From Bacteroidota bacterium (lineage in GTDB: Bacteria; Bacteroidota; Bacteroidia; Cytophagales; Cyclobacteriaceae): a stretch of DNA of 5,926 bases. Position 1 is the first letter of the stretch. Each line of letters opens with the position of its first letter. A program made the translations under genes and the position numbers. The notes beneath the pieces are model-generated. The model did not search any database. It was not told the DNA's origin and was given only the letters and a program-made list of their open reading frames with translations. Positions 1 to 5,534 of the stretch are shown here, in pieces. The DNA is taken from NCBI GenBank assembly GCA_023417955.1, contig JAEZDW010000465.1, forward strand, positions 1-5,926, in the 5' to 3' direction.

Positions 1-1224
1 AAGAAGCCGGGGGACCGCATTGAGGAGGATGAGTCAGTTCTGGAGGTTGCTACCGATAAGGTCGACACCGAGGTACCTTCCACCTACAGCGGTATCCTGA
101 AAGAAATCCTGGCAAAAGAAGGCGACGTGGTAAAAATCGGGAAACCGATTGCTGTCATAACATCCGATGCAGAAGTTCAAAGCAACGGCGAGGAAGTTGC
201 ACCAGTGTCATCACCTGCAGTTAAAGAAGCAACTGGTGAATCTGCAGAAGTTGTTATCAACGGTGCCAGCCATAAAGTAGAATCCTTTAAAGGGGCTACG
301 AGATTTTATTCGCCGCTCGTGAAGAATATTGCGCGCGAGGAAAATATCCCGGTAGAGGAGCTCGAAACAATCAGCGGCTCGGGCGCCGATGGGCGGGTTA
401 CCAAAAAGGATATCCTCAACTATGTAGCTGTGCGTAAGACGGGTGGGCAAAGAACATCAGCGCCCGCTGTTACCTCATCAACGCCGACGCCTAAAGTTCA
501 CGCCTCAGTAAGTTCAGGTGACGAGATCATCGAAATGGACCGCATGCGCAAGATGATCGCGGAACGCATGGTCGACAGCAAACGCATCGCCCCTCACGTC
601 ACATCATTTGTTGAGGCTGACGTAACGACGATCGTGCAGTGGCGCAATAAAGTTAAAGCCGATTTCCAACGCCAAACCGGCGACGTACTGACATTCACTC
701 CTATTTTCATTGACGCTGTTGTCAAAGCCATAAAGGACTTCCCTATGATCAACGTTCAGGTTGACGGTGACCGCATCATCAAGAAACGAGACATCAACAT
801 TGGAATGGCAGTCGCGCTGCCAAGTGGCAACCTGATCGTACCAGTCATAAAGAATGCTGATCAGTATACTATCGCCGGCCTCGCAAGAATCGTTAACGAT
901 CTCGCGAAACGGTCACGCGATAACAAACTTAAACCGGATGAACTTGCAGGTGGAACGTTTACCATCAGCAACGTAGGTTCATTTGGAAACGTGATGGGCA
1001 CTCCGATTATCATGCAGCCGCAGGTTGGTATCATTGCGCTCGGAGCGATTCAAAAGAAACCGGCTGTTATGGAAATGCCTTACGGCGACGTGATAGCAAT
1101 TCGTCATAAGATGTTCCTGTCACATTCATACGATCACCGCGTAGTTGACGGCGCGCTCGGCGGAAGTGTGGTCAGAAGGGTTGCGGATTATCTTGAGAAG
1201 TTTGATATGAACACCGCAATCTAG
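1..1224 (+). CDS. 2-oxo acid dehydrogenase E2 component (dihydrolipoyl acyltransferase), 5'-truncated
   Basis: This is the cytoplasmic E2 core enzyme of a 2-oxo acid dehydrogenase complex, which passes an acyl group from a lipoyl-lysine arm to coenzyme A. The frame is open from base 1, so 407 C-terminal residues are visible and the true start lies upstream. The Met codon at 127 is internal, because the lipoyl domain is already under way before it. Domains in order, numbered from base 1: C-terminal half of one lipoyl domain (1-52), with the lipoylated lysine K20 in EVATDKVDTEVPS; a flexible linker; the peripheral E3/E1-binding domain (about 100-142, ending GADGRVTKKDIL); a Ser/Thr/Pro-rich linker; and the catalytic domain (about 175-403), with FTISNVGSFG and the active-site motif DHRVVDG at 378-384 (catalytic His379). 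The acyl substrate (pyruvate, 2-oxoglutarate or branched-chain) cannot be settled from this fragment; the catalytic domain reads closest to branched-chain or generic Bacteroidota E2 proteins. A terminator follows directly. Confidence 0.95.
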   Translation, partial: KKPGDRIEEDESVLEVATDKVDTEVPSTYSGILKEILAKEGDVVKIGKPIAVITSDAEVQSNGEEVAPVSSPAVKEATGESAEVVINGASHKVESFKGATRFYSPLVKNIAREENIPVEELETISGSGADGRVTKKDILNYVAVRKTGGQRTSAPAVTSSTPTPKVHASVSSGDEIIEMDRMRKMIAERMVDSKRIAPHVTSFVEADVTTIVQWRNKVKADFQRQTGDVLTFTPIFIDAVVKAIKDFPMINVQVDGDRIIKKRDINIGMAVALPSGNLIVPVIKNADQYTIAGLARIVNDLAKRSRDNKLKPDELAGGTFTISNVGSFGNVMGTPIIMQPQVGIIALGAIQKKPAVMEMPYGDVIAIRHKMFLSHSYDHRVVDGALGGSVVRRVADYLEKFDMNTAI

Positions 1225-1253
1225 TTTTAGAAAGTTTGTACAATCAAATCAAC

Positions 1254-1275
1254 GGGGTCAATCGACCCCTTTTTT
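1254..1275 (+). terminator. Intrinsic terminator of the E2 gene
   Basis: A perfect 6-bp GC-rich stem, GGGGTC (1254-1259) paired with GACCCC (1264-1269), closes an AATC tetraloop and is followed at once by six T (1270-1275). It lies 29 bases after the E2 stop codon and should end that transcript, so the genes downstream are not in the E2 operon. Confidence 0.9.
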
Positions 1276-1344
1276 ATTCGCCAGGAAAAGCAGTCTTTCA
1301 TAACCTTTCGCAGGTCGTCACTTTCCCGGGAGGAATAGCCCTGC

Positions 1345-1384
1345 CGTTAAACCATTGTGACGATTTAACGTAAGGGCGTCGTCA
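1345..1384. repeat. Two overlapping, mutually exclusive inverted repeats
   Basis: CGTTAAA (1345-1351) pairs perfectly with TTTAACG (1364-1370). TGACGA (1358-1363), inside that loop, pairs perfectly with TCGTCA (1379-1384), so the two hairpins compete. The octamer TAACGTAA at 1366-1373 recurs at 1399-1406. There is no T run, so this is not an obvious terminator on either strand. It could be an operator or a decayed structure. The base pairing is seen directly; the function is unknown. Confidence 0.3.
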
Positions 1385-1395
1385 AACACTGGTGA

Positions 1396-1464
1396 TTATA
1401 ACGTAAAGAAGTAAAGCACCAGCAGAATAACCAGCGTCAGCAAAATTTCAGTTGACTTTGTCAT
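1396..1464 (-). CDS. Possible 22-residue single-pass membrane peptide
   Basis: An ATG at 1464-1462 on the - strand opens a 23-codon frame ending in TAA (1398-1396). The peptide has a short polar N-terminus (MTKSTE), then about 14 consecutive strongly hydrophobic residues rich in Leu, Val and Ile, ending with Tyr, two Phe, Thr and Leu. This is the composition of a single transmembrane helix, as in type I toxin peptides or small regulatory membrane proteins. A weak Bacteroidota-like promoter can be read upstream on the same strand: TTG (complement of 1516-1518), 21 bases, then TACTTTTA (complement of 1487-1494). I see no terminator after it and no antitoxin RNA. Open frames of this length occur by chance, so the case rests only on the composition and placement in a long gap. 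Confidence 0.28.
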   Translation of the reverse strand: MTKSTEILLTLVILLVLYFFTL

Positions 1465-1467
1465 CGC

Positions 1468-1826
1468 ATGAAAAATTTATACAGCATAAAAGTATGGTTC
1501 GATACTTCCACGCAGCAACGAAAAATGATTAAGCGCTGAGACTTTTATCCTGAACATCGAACTCATTTGCCGGCAGTAGATACAAGTCCTGACATAAGGC
1601 GAGCAAAGTTCCGCAAAGCAGGCACAAACGTCATGACAGAATCCGGAAGGAGAGTTATCATTAGTGATTACCATTCCCGACTGATGACCTGAATAGTGTT
1701 GCTACTCTTTATGATGGACTATTATGGCCTGTCGGGGCCAGCCTGGGCCTGATTCACGTCAAAACGCCTGCTGAAATTACATCTGCTTTCGAATACCTTG
1801 AAAAAGCGGTACATTTTACGATCTAA
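1468..1826 (+). pseudogene. Coding-like, interrupted reading frame upstream of parA (possible decayed gene)
   Basis: From ATG 1468 the frame runs 23 codons to TGA (1537-1539), continues open in the same frame for 50 codons (1540-1689), and meets TGA at 1690-1692. A second frame, offset by one base, is open for 52 codons from 1668 and ends in TAA at 1824-1826. The second frame has no ATG, GTG or TTG start, yet its C-terminal residues read like ordinary protein (WPVGASLGLIHVKTPAEI, then SAFEYLEKAV). Moving from one frame to the other near 1668-1690 would give one continuous C-terminal half, as if one base had been lost. The end lies 8 bases before the parA ATG, a spacing typical of adjacent genes in an operon. 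I do not recognise the family. It could instead be chance open sequence in an intergenic region, or an assembly error in a real gene. Confidence 0.25.
1787..1817 (+). promoter_or_regulatory. Candidate Bacteroidota-type promoter for parA
   Basis: TTTC at 1787-1790, a 19-base spacer, and TACATTTT at 1810-1817 each differ by one base from the Bacteroidota -33 (TTTG) and -7 (TAnnTTTG) boxes. Transcription would begin about 10 bases before the ATG at 1835. It overlaps the tail of the interrupted frame described above, which fits that frame being non-functional. The call rests on consensus matching only. Confidence 0.3.
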
Positions 1827-1834
1827 CCAGCTTT

Positions 1835-2458
1835 ATGGGAAAAGTTATTTCTTTTATCAGCCGCAAAGGCGGTACCGGAAAGACCACCAATGCGATTCAT
1901 TTGACGACGACGCTCCATAATCTCGGGAAGCGCGTGATGCTGATTGAAACTGACGCGAACTTCACGCTGACGACGCTTCGCAAAATGGAACAGTTTAAAG
2001 CCGGAAAACAAGCTGCACCTTTTGACATACACGGCAGTCAGGATTTCAATGTGGCTGAAGAAATCGCGCAGTTGAAAGCCAACAAGAAACTTGACATGAT
2101 CATTGTTGACAGCGCTGGCAAAACAACCGATGAAGGAATAAAGAAACTTTGCCTCGAAAGTGATCTCGTAATCGTACCAACGAGTCTCACCCAAAACGAT
2201 TTGCTGGTTACTTATCAGACGGTAACAGACCTGGCACCTGCCCGCCAGCTTAATCCCCGATTAAAGATCGTTGTGTTGCCCAACCGTATCCACAGTTCAA
2301 CGAATGTGTATACGGTTCGCGAAAGTCTCAAAAATCTTGATGCGCTGATATTGCCGGTAATCGTTCCTCAGAAGAATCTTTTTGTAAATTTCAGCACACT
2401 CGACGCAGCAAGGGAGTATGAACCTGTTGCAAAGGGAATCTTAAACTATCTGGAATGA
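1835..2458 (+). CDS. ParA/MinD-superfamily ATPase, short ParF-like (type Ib) form
   Basis: This is a 207-residue deviant-Walker P-loop ATPase. Proteins of this family dimerise on ATP, bind nucleoid DNA non-specifically or a membrane, and move plasmids, chromosomes or protein cargo. The deviant Walker A motif is KGGTGKTT (residues 11-18), with signature Lys11 and P-loop Lys16. The Walker A' region is LIETDAN (37-42); D40 is kept, but the usual first Asp is Glu and the usual Pro-Gln is Ala-Asn. The Walker B/switch II segment is IIVDSAG (89-95, D92), similar to the DGAG of plasmid TP228 ParF. The length is close to ParF (about 206 residues), and there is no N-terminal helix-turn-helix extension as in type Ia ParA. 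The ATG at 1835 places the P-loop at the expected distance from the N-terminus. Its stop overlaps the next start (ATGA, 2455-2458), implying translational coupling. No plasmid functions are nearby, so this looks like a chromosomal orphan. The family is secure; the cargo is unknown. Confidence 0.92.
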   Translation: MGKVISFISRKGGTGKTTNAIHLTTTLHNLGKRVMLIETDANFTLTTLRKMEQFKAGKQAAPFDIHGSQDFNVAEEIAQLKANKKLDMIIVDSAGKTTDEGIKKLCLESDLVIVPTSLTQNDLLVTYQTVTDLAPARQLNPRLKIVVLPNRIHSSTNVYTVRESLKNLDALILPVIVPQKNLFVNFSTLDAAREYEPVAKGILNYLE

Positions 2459-2823
2459 GCAAAAAGAAGAATACACTTAAGGACCTTGACGAATTTCTCA
2501 AGCAACAGGCGGCCACGCTTGCGCAGCCGGAGCCCGTTCCTGTCACCGAACCGCAGCGCGTCGAGGTAGCCCCAACGGACTATTCCCCTGAAACCGAACC
2601 GCGCGAGCATGTAACTACAGACATGATCTTCAAGGATCTGGTGCAGCTTTCTCGTGAGGAACCGGATTCATTTCGACAAAAGCTTTACGCGCTGATCATT
2701 CAGGTTCTCGAAGCCCAGCCGGGATCGACTCCGGAAGACAAAATGCTAATCAACACAGCACTTTATCTGAAAAGCGGTGAGCATTGGAGAGAAGCTATCC
2801 GCGACTACTGGCTTAAGTCTTAA
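2455..2823 (+). CDS. Unrecognised 122-residue protein, putative ParA partner
   Basis: I do not recognise the family. Three parts are visible. Residues 1-22 are a Lys-rich, probably amphipathic helix (MSKKKNTLKDLDEFLKQQ). Residues 23-55 are a Pro/Glu/Thr/Val-rich segment that looks disordered. Residues 56-122 look helical, with buried-type Leu, Ile and Trp (DMIFKDLVQL, LYALIIQVLE, REAIRDYWL). There is no signal peptide or transmembrane segment, so it is probably cytoplasmic. It overlaps the ParA gene by 4 bases. ParA-type ATPases are often encoded next to the small protein that stimulates their hydrolysis, and such stimulating segments are usually short, basic and N-terminal, which residues 1-22 resemble. 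The C-terminal part does not look like the ribbon-helix-helix fold of ParG-type centromere-binding proteins, so a role as cargo adaptor is as plausible as DNA binding. The gene is very likely real; its function is inferred from context. Confidence 0.85.
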   Translation: MSKKKNTLKDLDEFLKQQAATLAQPEPVPVTEPQRVEVAPTDYSPETEPREHVTTDMIFKDLVQLSREEPDSFRQKLYALIIQVLEAQPGSTPEDKMLINTALYLKSGEHWREAIRDYWLKS

Positions 2824-2830
2824 TAATTAG

Positions 2831-2870
2831 TCGCAAGCCGCATCGGAAACTTGCAAGCCGTAACGAACAC
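2831..2870 (+). repeat. Imperfect 20-base tandem duplication
   Basis: Bases 2831-2850 and 2851-2870 match at 15 of 20 positions and share the exact core GCAAGCCG (2833-2840 and 2853-2860). There is no third copy. The repeat sits just after the parA partner gene and forms the 5' part of the hairpin described separately. It could be a paired protein-binding site or a local duplication. Confidence 0.55.
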
Positions 2871-2887
2871 CGTTAAGTTTGTGCGGC
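2837..2887 (+). promoter_or_regulatory. Nested hairpin in the leader of the trans-sulfuration gene
   Basis: GCCGCA (2837-2842) pairs with TGCGGC (2882-2887). Inside it AAACTT (2847-2852) pairs with AAGTTT (2875-2880), and at the tip AACG (2862-2865) pairs with CGTT (2871-2874). The result is a long arm with small internal loops. No T run follows on either strand, so it is not a standard terminator. It ends 31 bases before the ATG at 2919 and may be a structured leader or an operator for the sulfur-amino-acid gene. I could not match it to a SAM riboswitch class by eye. A TTTG at 2878-2881 could serve as a -33 box, but the matching -7 box is poor. Confidence 0.4.
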
Positions 2888-2918
2888 AAAAGAAACACGC
2901 TTTAACCATTCCCACCTT

Positions 2919-4067
2919 ATGAAATTTGGAACACTCGCCGTTCACGCCGGCGTATCACCCGACCCATCAACCGGAGCAATCATGACGCCGGTCTTTCAGA
3001 CGTCGACTTACGTACAGGAGTCACCGGCAAAACACAAAGGGTATGCCTACGCCCGGGGTGCAAACCCAACAAGAGATGCGCTTCAGAAAAGTATCGCCGC
3101 GTTGGAGCGTGGTCGCTTCGGTTTATGCTTTTCATCAGGCATGGGTGCGACCGACGCAGTAATCAAGCTACTGAATCCGGGCGACGAGGTTATCACAAGC
3201 AACGACCTTTACGGCGGGTCTTACAGAATGTTTAAACGCGTCTTTGAAAAATATGGCATTGTCTTTCATTTCATCGACCTCACCAACATCGATAATGTAC
3301 ACGCAGTGCTCAATGACAAAACGCGACTGTTCTGGCTCGAGACACCTACCAATCCGTTGATGAACATCGTCGACATAAAATACATGGTTGACCTCGCAAA
3401 GAAAAAGGGCAACATACGCGTTGCTGTTGACAATACGTTTGCATCACCATACCTGCAAAACCCGCTGGAACTGGGTGCTGATATTGTTATGCACTCGGTA
3501 ACAAAATATCTCGGTGGCCATTCCGATGTCGTTATGGGAGCGCTTGTTGTAAATGATGAAACGCTGTACAAGGATCTCGCATTCATCCACAACTCGTGCG
3601 GTGCAGTGCCTGGTCCTCAGGATAGTTTCCTTGTATTGCGGGGTATCAAGACGTTACACCTTCGTATGGAACGTCACTGTTTGAATGGACGTCGAATCGC
3701 CGAGTACCTGCGTCAGCATCCTGCCGTTGGAAAAGTGTACTGGCCGGGATTCGAAGACCACCCGAATCATCAGATCGCCAAAAAGCAAATGCGTGACTTT
3801 GGCGGTATGCTTTCATTTACCCTTAAGGATGACGACATCAGCAAAGCAACTCGTCTGATGGAAAGCGTGGAGTTGTTCTCATTGGCCGAATCACTCGGCG
3901 GAGTTGAATCGCTGATCAATCATCCGGCCTCGATGACACATGCGAGTATACCCAAAGAAGAAAGAATGCGTAGCGGTCTCGTGGACTCACTCATGCGCCT
4001 CAGCATCGGCGTGGAGGATTCCGAAGACCTTATCGCCGATCTTGAACAGGCACTGGCCAAAGTGTAA
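2919..4067 (+). CDS. PLP-dependent trans-sulfuration enzyme (cystathionine gamma-synthase/gamma-lyase family)
   Basis: This 382-residue cytoplasmic enzyme belongs to the Cys/Met-metabolism PLP family, fold type I, at full family length. Members join cysteine to an activated homoserine to make cystathionine, or cleave cystathionine to cysteine. Visible motifs: the YAYARGANPTR region (42-52) that reaches the neighbouring subunit's active site; the phosphate-binding loop SSGMGA (72-77); the PLP-stacking tyrosine in DLYGGSYR (Y98); Asp171 in VDNTFASP, which contacts the pyridine nitrogen; the Schiff-base lysine K196 in HSVTKYLGGHSD; the SLGGVESLINHPASMTHAS block (325-343); and the carboxylate-binding arginine R360 in MRLSIGVED. 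The ATG at 2919 gives a standard N-terminus (FGTLAVHAG). Synthase and lyase cannot be separated by eye: the 325-343 block is close to both E. coli MetB and animal gamma-lyase. It is probably its own transcription unit, ending at the terminator at 4086-4115. Confidence 0.93.
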   Translation: MKFGTLAVHAGVSPDPSTGAIMTPVFQTSTYVQESPAKHKGYAYARGANPTRDALQKSIAALERGRFGLCFSSGMGATDAVIKLLNPGDEVITSNDLYGGSYRMFKRVFEKYGIVFHFIDLTNIDNVHAVLNDKTRLFWLETPTNPLMNIVDIKYMVDLAKKKGNIRVAVDNTFASPYLQNPLELGADIVMHSVTKYLGGHSDVVMGALVVNDETLYKDLAFIHNSCGAVPGPQDSFLVLRGIKTLHLRMERHCLNGRRIAEYLRQHPAVGKVYWPGFEDHPNHQIAKKQMRDFGGMLSFTLKDDDISKATRLMESVELFSLAESLGGVESLINHPASMTHASIPKEERMRSGLVDSLMRLSIGVEDSEDLIADLEQALAKV

Positions 4068-4085
4068 GCATTAACGAACCTTTTC

Positions 4086-4115
4086 AAAAGAGGTCGCTAT
4101 TCGCGATCTCTTTTT
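4086..4115 (+). terminator. Intrinsic terminator of the trans-sulfuration gene
   Basis: AGAGGTCGC (4089-4097) pairs with GCGATCTCT (4103-4111) in a 9-bp stem with one G-U pair and a TATTC loop. The flanking AAA and TTT extend the stem, and five T occupy 4111-4115. It starts 19 bases after the stop codon. Confidence 0.9.
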
Positions 4116-4139
4116 GTTTAAGGCTATTCGGAATTCGAT

Positions 4140-4169
4140 TTTGTTATCCGGACGGCTTTGTTATTTTTA
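4140..4169 (+). promoter_or_regulatory. Candidate Bacteroidota-type promoter for the MFS gene
   Basis: TTTG at 4140-4143, an 18-base spacer, and TATTTTTA at 4162-4169 (one base from TAnnTTTG) lie between the preceding terminator and the ATG at 4186. Initiation about 7 bases beyond the -7 box would give a leader of roughly 10 bases. This placement also supports ATG 4186 as the start codon. Confidence 0.4.
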
Positions 4170-4185
4170 TTCTGCCTTTCGTGTA

Positions 4186-5448
4186 ATGGAACAGAACAAG
4201 CTTAGACAACTCTTCAGATTGCCCGTCATTGTTGCGGCATTAGGGTACTTCGTCGACATCTATGACCTGCTTCTGTTCAGCATCGTCCGAAAAGCAAGCC
4301 TTTCGTCCCTTGGTGTTCCGGAAGATTCACTATTTGATACTGGTGAAGTTCTGTTGCAGGTCCAGATGGTCGGACTTCTTGTTGGCGGTATCATCTGGGG
4401 CGTAATGGGCGACAAGAAGGGTCGGCTTTCGGTTTTGTTTGGATCCATACTGCTTTACTCCCTTGCTAACATCGCCAATGGCTTTGTCACCACGGTCCCC
4501 CAGTACGCAATACTGCGGTTCATCGCGGGTGTCGGGCTCGCCGGCGAGCTTGGCGCGGGTGTAACCCTCGTTTCAGAAATACTGGCGCCCAAAGTCAGGG
4601 GCTGGGGCACGACCATCATCGCGACCGTTGGCGTTATGGGTGCGGTACTTGCTAACATCATTGCCAAGAATTACGCCTGGCAAACCGCGTATTTTATCGG
4701 CGGCGGACTCGGGCTGGTGTTATTAGTCGCACGCGTAAGCGTTCTGGAGTCAGGCATTTTCCTGCGTACCGTGGAAAAGACTATTCCAAGAGGCAACTTT
4801 TTTCTGCTGTTTCGGAATCGAAAGCGGTTCCGGAAGTTCATAGGTTGTATCCTCATCGGTTTGCCAATCTGGTACGCCATCGGCATCCTGATCACGTTCT
4901 CTCCAGAATTTGCGGCTGCCCTGGGTGTGGGCCAGATCCAGGCTGGCGACGCCGTGATGCTGAGCTACTTAGGACTGGCTGCCGGCGACCTGAGCAGCGG
5001 ATTTTTGAGTCAAACCTTTCAGTCCCGAAAAGCAATTGTCCGATTATTCATATTCCTTACATTGATCTTCATCCTCATGTTCCTGTTCATGCCGGTCAGG
5101 ACCACGGGATTCTTCTTCTTTGCGTGTTTTGCGGTGGGATTTGGAATTGGGTACTGGGCGCTGTTTGTAACCATCGCCGCGGAACAATTTGGCACAAATC
5201 TGAGGGCAACGGTAGCTACATCCGTTCCAAACTTCATCCGGGGCACTGTGGTCCCTCTAACCCTGACGTTCAAGTTCCTGCGTACTGAGATTGCGGGACC
5301 GGATGCGGGAATTGAAGCAGAACATACAGGACTAATTTATGGCGCACTGATCGTGGGTATTTTCACGATAATTGTCGCTTTTTTGTCATTGCGCGCAATA
5401 GACGAGACGTTTGGCCGCGACCTCGATTTTGAAGAAGACGAGGCCTGA
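4186..5448 (+). CDS. MFS transporter, 12 transmembrane helices, substrate unknown
   Basis: This is a 420-residue inner-membrane secondary transporter of the major facilitator superfamily. About twelve hydrophobic helices can be read, near residues 14-34, 56-74, 83-101, 105-127, 142-161, 167-184, 219-238, 255-275, 286-302, 308-330, 345-365 and 382-402, with the basic central loop (192-217) expected between the two six-helix halves. MFS motif A is present between helices 2 and 3 (GDKKGR, 75-80). Helix 1 carries two acidic residues (D24, D27) that could take part in proton coupling, and the GELGAGVTLVSE segment (120-131) lies in helix 4. The C-terminus is an acidic tail (FEEDEA). The pattern is most like the sugar, metabolite-proton or aromatic-acid symporter branches, but the substrate cannot be read. 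The frame extends upstream to a TTG at 4114, but that codon lies inside the preceding terminator's T run, so ATG 4186 is preferred. Terminators on both sides suggest a single-gene unit. Confidence 0.9.
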   Translation: MEQNKLRQLFRLPVIVAALGYFVDIYDLLLFSIVRKASLSSLGVPEDSLFDTGEVLLQVQMVGLLVGGIIWGVMGDKKGRLSVLFGSILLYSLANIANGFVTTVPQYAILRFIAGVGLAGELGAGVTLVSEILAPKVRGWGTTIIATVGVMGAVLANIIAKNYAWQTAYFIGGGLGLVLLVARVSVLESGIFLRTVEKTIPRGNFFLLFRNRKRFRKFIGCILIGLPIWYAIGILITFSPEFAAALGVGQIQAGDAVMLSYLGLAAGDLSSGFLSQTFQSRKAIVRLFIFLTLIFILMFLFMPVRTTGFFFFACFAVGFGIGYWALFVTIAAEQFGTNLRATVATSVPNFIRGTVVPLTLTFKFLRTEIAGPDAGIEAEHTGLIYGALIVGIFTIIVAFLSLRAIDETFGRDLDFEEDEA

Positions 5449-5463
5449 CCTGTAACAACTAAT

Positions 5464-5509
5464 CGGCCTTTCCGTAAAGGAACAGGCGTAATTACGGTCG
5501 CTTTTTTTT
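5464..5509 (+). terminator. Intrinsic terminator of the MFS gene
   Basis: CCGTAA (5472-5477) pairs with TTACGG (5492-5497) around a 14-base loop. An alternative outer stem is CGGCC (5464-5468) with GGTCG (5496-5500, one G-U pair). Eight T follow at 5502-5509. The stem is weaker than in the other two terminators, but the T run is longer. Confidence 0.65.
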
Positions 5510-5516
5510 ACTTTTG
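5509..5516 (+). promoter_or_regulatory. Perfect -7 box (TAnnTTTG) upstream of the TPR gene
   Basis: TACTTTTG at 5509-5516 matches the Bacteroidota -7 consensus exactly and begins at the last T of the preceding terminator. No TTTG is visible 18-21 bases upstream. Initiation near 5523 would leave about 12 bases before the GTG at 5535, favouring that start over the in-frame TTG at 5514, which lies inside the box. Confidence 0.4.
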
Positions 5517-5534
5517 AACTTTCGTCGTCTAACT

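Noticed and set aside
127..129. ATG as the start of the E2 protein
   Set aside because: The frame is open from base 1 and already encodes the lipoyl-lysine motif before this codon, so the ATG is internal.
1490..1507. AAGTAT/ATACTT hairpin with a 6-base loop
   Set aside because: It is short and AT-rich with no T run or repeated partner; it could easily be chance.
1477..1674. 65-codon frame on the - strand
   Set aside because: The protein is Cys- and Ser-rich without a domain pattern. The + strand reading of the same bases looks more protein-like, and neither is strong.
1823..2194. 123-codon - strand frame opposite parA
   Set aside because: It is antisense to a clear ParA gene and has no recognisable motif.
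2837..2887. Hairpin as terminator of the parA pair
   Set aside because: The stem is good, but A-rich sequence rather than a T run follows on the + strand, and there is no T run on the - strand either.
2824..2918. SAM riboswitch upstream of the trans-sulfuration gene
   Set aside because: The gene context is suggestive, but I could not match the conserved core of any SAM class. Only the hairpin itself is reported.
1225..2918. Plasmid-type centromere (iterons) next to parA
   Set aside because: No array of regularly spaced repeats is visible before the ATPase gene; after the pair there is only a single two-copy repeat.
4114..4185. N-terminal extension of the MFS protein from TTG 4114
   Set aside because: It would start inside the T run of the upstream terminator and ahead of the candidate promoter; ATG 4186 gives a normal MFS N-terminus.
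4845..5288. 147-codon + strand frame inside the MFS gene
   Set aside because: It is an out-of-frame shadow: His/Pro/Cys/Arg-rich, with no domain, while the MFS frame shows helices throughout.
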